Assembly (NCBI GenBank): GCA_023807065.1
Contig: JAJJLU010003491.1
Location: 1 to 64,000 of the forward strand
Length of the DNA stretch: 64,000 bases
From: Isotricha intestinalis
Lineage: Eukaryota; Ciliophora; Litostomatea; Vestibuliferida; Isotrichidae
Direction: 5' to 3'
Below, in pieces: positions 60,560-64,000 of this stretch. A program made the translations under genes and the position numbers. The notes below the pieces were generated by a model that had not been told where the DNA came from, did not search any database, and saw nothing but the letters and a program-made list of their open reading frames with translations. Positions within the stretch are counted from its first letter, which is position 1. The number at the start of each line of letters is the position of its first letter.

Positions 60560-62395
60560 ATGTCAACTCCAATATTAAATGATGTTAAAAACCGTTTTTT
60601 GCCAATACCTGAATCAGTTCAAAAATGTTTAGAGCCAGAGGCAAAAATATCAGATTTCCAAATAAAAAAAAAATTAGAAGCAGGATCATTTGGTCAAGTA
60701 TTTTTAGTAACCCACAAAAAAACAAAAGTAAATTATGCAATAAAAGTGATAGATAAAAAGAATAAAACAAATATTGAAGAAAAGCCATATTTTCACAGAG
60801 AAATAGAAATAATGTATAAAATTCATCATCCAAATGTAGTAAAATTATTTGGTAATTTCGAAGATGATAATTATTGTTATTTCATAATGGAATATATATC
60901 AAAAGGAAATATATATCATTTAATTCCAAGACATAGTAGAAAGAGATTATCAACTCAAATAGTTGCATCATTAATGAAAGATGTTATAAGTGCAGTATAT
61001 TTTTTACATAATATGAATCCTCCAATTATTCATAGAGATATTAAACCTGAAAATGTTCTTTTTGGAAATGGTAATATTGCAAAATTAACTGATTTTGGTT
61101 GGAGTAATTATATGCAAGGAGAAGAAAAAAGAAATACTGTTTGTGGTACTCCTATATATTTAGCTCCTGAAATTATTAATGAAAGCGGACATGATGAAAA
61201 AGTTGATATTTGGTGTATTGGAGTCTTATTATTTGAATTAAGCACTGGGAAAGTCCCTTTTGAAGGTAATGATCTTCAAACTTTAAAAAGAAATATTAAT
61301 AATGTTAATATTAATTGGCCCAGAGATATTAATTTAGAAGCTAAAAATTTAATAAGTAAAATTTTGAAGTTTGATCCTAGTTCAAGAATCAGTTTAAGAG
61401 AAATGCTTTTACATCCTTATTTTACTAAATATTTCCCTAATGCTGTTGATTGTTTAGTTAAACCTAATGATAATTTATCATATGTTCCTTTTGTTGTTAG
61501 TAAAGATGATCCTGAGAAATATAATCCAATTCCTCTTGATAATAAAAATATGAAATGTGAAAACGAAGATATAAATAAAAGGGAAAAAAATATTGAGATT
61601 AATAATAAAAATTTTGAGAAAATTAATCAAAATGAAAATAATAATAATAGTAAGAATAATACTAATATTAATTATAATAAGTATAATAAGAATCAAAATA
61701 ATGAGGAGAGAAATAAAAATAATAGATTTAGAGATGTTTCACCTCTTCCGAATACAAAGTTAAGACTTAATACTGATAGGAAAAATGTTGAAACTAATTA
61801 TATTAGAATTAAATATAATATTCTTTTAAATAATTATGAAAAGTTACAAGAACAAATTGATATATTAAAAAATAAAAATCTTTATCAAAAAGAAATTGAA
61901 AAGTTAATAAATGAACTAAATGAAAAAGATACTAAATTGAAAAAACTAATTAAAGATAATTCACATAATTATAATTATAATAATAATGAAGATTCTGTTT
62001 TAAAATTAGAAAAAGAAAATAAAGAATTAAAAGAAAAAATTTCTAAATTAGAAAATTCTATATGTAGAAATCCGAGAGATAGTTTAAATATTAAATTATC
62101 TAATATAAAAGATTTTTCTTCAGAAAAAAATAAAGTTGAAGAAGCTATAATAAAATTAAAAGAAAAATTAAATGATGATTTAAAAAAGAGTCTAAATGAT
62201 ATTTTAAGTTTTAAAGAAAGAGAAATAGAAATTTATAAAGAAAATCAAGAAAGATTGAAAATAAAAGAAAAGAATAAATGTAAAATATTAATTACTCAAT
62301 ATGAACAAACTTTAGAAAAAAGAGAAAAATCAGGAAATGAAATGAAAGAAAAGATTAAAGAACTAGAAGAAAAAATTAAAAATGCAAATTTATGA
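60560..62395 (+). CDS. Aurora-like kinase with C-terminal coiled coil
   Basis: A 611-residue protein. Residues about 33-300 are the kinase domain: LEAGSFGQVFLV (first Gly of the G-loop replaced by Ala), Lys in YAIKVIDKK near 60, HRDIKPENVLF near 157, DFGWSNY near 178 and RNTVCGTPIYLAPEI in the activation loop. DFGWS and the (R)xTxCGTxxYLxPE loop are typical of Aurora kinases, which run chromosome segregation. Aurora kinases normally end soon after the domain; here an Asn-rich linker (330-400) and a long coiled coil (about 415-611, for example EKEIEKLINELNEKDTK) follow. This may replace a separate targeting partner such as INCENP or TPX2; that is an inference. Ends in TGA. Confidence 0.85.
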   Translation: MSTPILNDVKNRFLPIPESVQKCLEPEAKISDFQIKKKLEAGSFGQVFLVTHKKTKVNYAIKVIDKKNKTNIEEKPYFHREIEIMYKIHHPNVVKLFGNFEDDNYCYFIMEYISKGNIYHLIPRHSRKRLSTQIVASLMKDVISAVYFLHNMNPPIIHRDIKPENVLFGNGNIAKLTDFGWSNYMQGEEKRNTVCGTPIYLAPEIINESGHDEKVDIWCIGVLLFELSTGKVPFEGNDLQTLKRNINNVNINWPRDINLEAKNLISKILKFDPSSRISLREMLLHPYFTKYFPNAVDCLVKPNDNLSYVPFVVSKDDPEKYNPIPLDNKNMKCENEDINKREKNIEINNKNFEKINQNENNNNSKNNTNINYNKYNKNQNNEERNKNNRFRDVSPLPNTKLRLNTDRKNVETNYIRIKYNILLNNYEKLQEQIDILKNKNLYQKEIEKLINELNEKDTKLKKLIKDNSHNYNYNNNEDSVLKLEKENKELKEKISKLENSICRNPRDSLNIKLSNIKDFSSEKNKVEEAIIKLKEKLNDDLKKSLNDILSFKEREIEIYKENQERLKIKEKNKCKILITQYEQTLEKREKSGNEMKEKIKELEEKIKNANL

Positions 62396-62480
62396 AAAAA
62401 ATTAATTTATTATTTATATTAATTTATTATAAAAAATAATATCAAGAATTATAATTATATATAGTTTTAATATCCATTCT

Positions 62481-64000
62481 TTAAAAGTTTGTTTTTCCAT
62501 TTGAATATATTTTCTTTATTTCTATGAATGTATTTATTTTAAATTGATGATTATCACCATTGTTAGTATTATTAATAATATTATTATTTGTATAATGATT
62601 TATATTATATGATTTTGGTATTAAAATTTTTTTATTTTTATTTTTAATTTTATTTTTTTGTAAAGGAGAAAAATAAGTAGAATAATTTCTTTGTAATTTA
62701 TTTTTGTTTAAACCGTTATCAGTATTTTTAATAGAATTTTTACTAACTTTAGATGAATTATTACTGATGAAATTCTTTTTATTTTTACCATTACTTAAAG
62801 GTCTAATATATTGAGACTTTGTATTATTAGAATATATTAATTGTTTTTGACGTGAATTATTATTATTTCTAATATTTTCCTTATTTTCATTTGATAATAA
62901 ATTTGTTGTACTTAAAGAAATTTTGTCTTTGCTTTTACTTTTATTTACAAAGTTAGATTTATTTAACCAAGACATAATTTTACTTTTAAAAATAGGATAA
63001 TTTATATGATTATTATAATTTCTTTGACTTAATCTTTTTGATTCTGGAATATCTAAACTTATTTGTTTAAGATGACTTCTATTAGTATTAGAAGAATAAT
63101 GAAAATTATCTTTAATATTATTATTTTTAACTATATTTTCATTCAAATTATCATTTAATTCTAAATTATCTATAAAATGAAATGAATCATTTTCTAACAT
63201 TTCTTGAATATCTGATTGATTTTCTTTACTTTTTATATTATTTTGACTTTTAGTATTAATTGGAATTTTTTCTTTCATTTTTTCTTTTTTATTCATTATA
63301 TTTAAGAAATAATCCTTTCTACGAGAAATACTACTTGAATTTAAATTCCTTTTAATATTATTTTTATTTTTAGATTTACTATTTCTACTATTTTTCCTAT
63401 ATTTAACATCATAATCATTATTTGTGTTACCTTTAAGAATATTATTATAAGAAACACTATTACGATTAAATCTTTTATTTCCTTTATCTTTATTTTTACT
63501 TTTATCTTTGTTTCTAAAACACATAATATGAACACTATTAGATTTATTCAATAACTTTGAATTATATTTTCCATAATTTTTTTTCTCATTATCATATTTA
63601 TTTCTTTCACTTCTCAATTCAATATCTTTACTTTTATTAATATTTAATTCAGATGCTGATAATACATTTCTAAATTTATTTTCATAAACATTATTATTTT
63701 TAGTTGCTCTTTTAACAATTTTTTTTGAAACAACTTTTCCAAAGAAATTATTATTTTGAGGAACATAATTAAAGTAAAAATATCCTTGAAAGACATCAAT
63801 AAAATTATTATCATTCATATAATCTCTATATCTTTCCATAGTTTCATTACCAATTCTTTCAATCATTTCACAATAACTTTTATCAAAATTTTCTTCTCCA
63901 ATATTAGGAATAAAAGGTGCTTTAATTTTTTTTTTTTTCATTAAGTCCCAATTAACATCTTTCATCCAAGGATGCTCCATTAAATCTTTAACACCTCCTT
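62481..64000 (-). CDS. AGC-type protein kinase, C-terminal part (cut by window edge)
   Basis: The 5' part lies beyond the window. The visible part begins with the kinase end GGVKDLMEHPWMKDVNWDLM, then KKIKAPFIPNIGEENFDKSY and a C-tail with FQGYFYFN near the start of the tail, the layout of AGC kinases (PKA/PKG-like) and close to ciliate members. After that come about 400 residues of Ser/Asn/Lys-rich low-complexity sequence with several basic clusters, unusual as a long C-terminal extension for AGC kinases. Catalytic motifs are out of view. Frame is open to the last base (GGA codon at 63998-63996). Confidence 0.8.
   Translation of the reverse strand, partial: GGVKDLMEHPWMKDVNWDLMKKKKIKAPFIPNIGEENFDKSYCEMIERIGNETMERYRDYMNDNNFIDVFQGYFYFNYVPQNNNFFGKVVSKKIVKRATKNNNVYENKFRNVLSASELNINKSKDIELRSERNKYDNEKKNYGKYNSKLLNKSNSVHIMCFRNKDKSKNKDKGNKRFNRNSVSYNNILKGNTNNDYDVKYRKNSRNSKSKNKNNIKRNLNSSSISRRKDYFLNIMNKKEKMKEKIPINTKSQNNIKSKENQSDIQEMLENDSFHFIDNLELNDNLNENIVKNNNIKDNFHYSSNTNRSHLKQISLDIPESKRLSQRNYNNHINYPIFKSKIMSWLNKSNFVNKSKSKDKISLSTTNLLSNENKENIRNNNNSRQKQLIYSNNTKSQYIRPLSNGKNKKNFISNNSSKVSKNSIKNTDNGLNKNKLQRNYSTYFSPLQKNKIKNKNKKILIPKSYNINHYTNNNIINNTNNGDNHQFKINTFIEIKKIYSNGKTNF

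Noticed and set aside
1..64000. A reassigned genetic code (TAA/TAG as Gln, TGA as Trp) for this genome
   Set aside because: Long intact genes contain no internal TAA, TAG or TGA, terminate with all three, and the WD40 relic has TAG at a Trp position.

Overview
The window is nuclear DNA of a microbial eukaryote that is extremely AT-rich (roughly four fifths A+T by eye). Genes lie close together on both strands, have few introns (the three located are 29, 38 and 83 bp, GT...AG), and end in TAA, TGA or, once, TAG, so the standard code applies. The gene content points to a ciliated protist, most likely a ciliate: IFT56/TTC26, a giant adenylate kinase 9-like ciliary protein, a MAK/ICK-type RCK kinase, calcium-dependent protein kinase architecture, an AGC kinase tail and an FHA protein of the style seen in ciliates. 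The species cannot be named from this sequence. No rRNA, tRNA, CRISPR or recognisable transposase was seen.

Layout. 0.9-8.5 kb: a spliced short basic protein, an FHA protein, a decayed membrane-protein gene, a DENN-like protein and a second protein sharing an LPGxxKRE motif with the first. 8.5-10 kb: a Rab GTPase followed by a decayed Rab copy. 10.6-22.4 kb: a Slo/BK-like potassium channel and the 2632-residue adenylate kinase protein. 23.5-27.5 kb: ERO1 and two small secreted, probably GPI-anchored proteins, each with a frame break near a homopolymer. 28-33 kb: a basic protein, a TMEM165/Gdt1 transporter and an FBXO9-like F-box protein. 33-36.5 kb: a relic zone (MORN and WD40 remnants) around a small putatively myristoylated coiled-coil gene bracketed by telomere-like GC-rich motifs. 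36.5-43.4 kb: two poorly known proteins and IFT56. 43.9-47.6 kb: one gene joining a casein kinase 1 domain to a CDPK. 48.5-64 kb: a tandem START-like protein, RCK kinase, CXC/tesmin protein, ribosomal protein uS10, a glutamine-amidotransferase-like protein, small unknowns, an HQD kinase, an Aurora-like kinase with a coiled-coil tail, and the C-terminal part of an AGC kinase cut by the window edge.

The most notable items are the CK1-CDPK double kinase, with a one-base frame break in its first EF hand; several gene relics whose in-frame stops mostly fit Gln or Trp codons hit by GC-to-AT change; a switch from A-ending to T-ending synonymous codons along the direction of transcription in several genes; and very short (28-88 bp) divergent promoters. 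Signalling (five kinase genes, Rab, DENN, FHA, K+ channel) and cilium-related genes dominate, but nothing shows that neighbours are co-regulated as a unit.
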